A stretch of 64,000 nt of DNA from Actinomycetes bacterium. GTDB taxonomy: Bacteria > Actinomycetota > Acidimicrobiia > Acidimicrobiales > Bog-793. The first letter of the stretch is position 1. Every line of letters begins with the position of its first letter. The notes beneath the pieces were generated by a model. It was not told the DNA's origin. It saw only the letters and a list, made by a program, of their open reading frames with translations, and made no database searches. Positions 63,894 to 64,000 of this stretch are shown in pieces. The position numbers were made by a program, and so were the translations under genes. The stretch lies in NCBI GenBank assembly GCA_021798985.1, contig JAJZBI010000016.1, forward strand, positions 18,332 to 82,331. Reading direction: 5' to 3'.

Positions 63894-64000
63894 CCACCGT
63901 CTCCATCGATCTCCGCCGGCCGCTCGGCGAGCTGGACCGCCGGGTCTTCGGCGGCTTCGTCGAGCACCTCGGGCGCTGCATCTACGGGGGCCTGTATGAG
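63890..64000 (+). CDS. GH51 alpha-L-arabinofuranosidase (3' truncated by window edge)
   Basis: Only the first 37 residues lie in the window. The segment LDRRVFGGFVEHLGRCIYGG matches the start of GH51 alpha-L-arabinofuranosidases, which remove arabinose from plant polysaccharides. ATG 63890 overlaps the LacI stop (ATGA), with AAGGA a few bases upstream. The remaining protein continues beyond the right edge. Confidence 0.85.
   Translation, partial: MTTVSIDLRRPLGELDRRVFGGFVEHLGRCIYGGLYE

Noticed and set aside
1..64000. tRNA, rRNA, CRISPR arrays, intact insertion sequences, attachment sites
   Set aside because: None was recognised by eye. A tRNAscan or CRISPR search was not possible here.

Overview
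The window is a GC-rich (roughly 70 % by eye), densely packed bacterial chromosome segment. It contains an F420-type pyridoxamine-phosphate-oxidase-fold protein, an F420-type LLM flavin oxidoreductase, monomeric NADP isocitrate dehydrogenase, several actinobacterial DUF families (DUF2630, DUF3151, DUF5317, DUF4389) and a Glu-type RpiB. Together these point to an actinobacterium, plausibly of the Acidimicrobiia. No rRNA, tRNA, CRISPR array, phage or intact insertion sequence was recognised. Genes run on both strands with short, often overlapping junctions.

Layout. 1-8.5 kb: an APH-like/P-loop kinase (cut by the left edge), a PAP2 phosphatase, a secreted protein, a pirin, an F420-type oxidoreductase, a DUF4389 membrane protein and a dedA-terC pair. 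8.5-12.3 kb: a decayed ABC-2 permease pseudogene, then a small thiol-stress island (zinc-ribbon protein, a two-cysteine CsoR-family repressor, thioredoxin, OsmC) with two matching operator-like palindromes. 12.3-18.3 kb: isocitrate dehydrogenase, DUF2630, a tiny membrane peptide and a GGDEF-EAL protein coupled to a DUF5317 protein. 18.3-23.3 kb: hypF-hypC-hypC-like-hypD-hypE, for [NiFe]-hydrogenase active-site assembly; no hydrogenase subunits are present. 23.4-31 kb: a chemoreceptor, pyrF, a LacI regulator and the alpha and beta subunits of a 2-oxoacid dehydrogenase E1.

31-35 kb: amidase, methyltransferase, a 27-residue peptide that is three-quarters asparagine behind a strong ribosome binding site, a 19-bp perfect inverted repeat and a Na+/Ca2+-exchanger-like protein. 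35-40.6 kb: adenosine kinase, adenosylhomocysteinase and formyl-THF deformylase (methyl-cycle recycling), then a GH15 enzyme diverging from a TetR regulator. 41-52.5 kb: flavin reductase, aminotransferase, Nudix, PPK2, an ABC exporter pair, an alkylation-repair pair (Ogt and an Ada-AlkA fusion), an APC permease, a DtxR-like regulator with altered metal ligands, panC and a hypothetical gene. 52.5-64 kb: a CtaG-like oxidase assembly protein, an LLM oxidoreductase followed by galT-galE-galK (Leloir pathway), a sugar isomerase, DUF72, an aldo/keto reductase, DUF3151, rpiB, msrA, and a LacI regulator behind an 18-bp perfect operator, translationally coupled to a GH51 arabinofuranosidase that runs off the right edge.

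The most unusual items are the Asn-rich micro-ORF at 33432-33515, the two-box CsoR/CstR-like regulon near 9.9-11.4 kb and the 31-residue membrane peptide at 15420-15515. All homology statements come from recognising motifs by eye. No database search was run.
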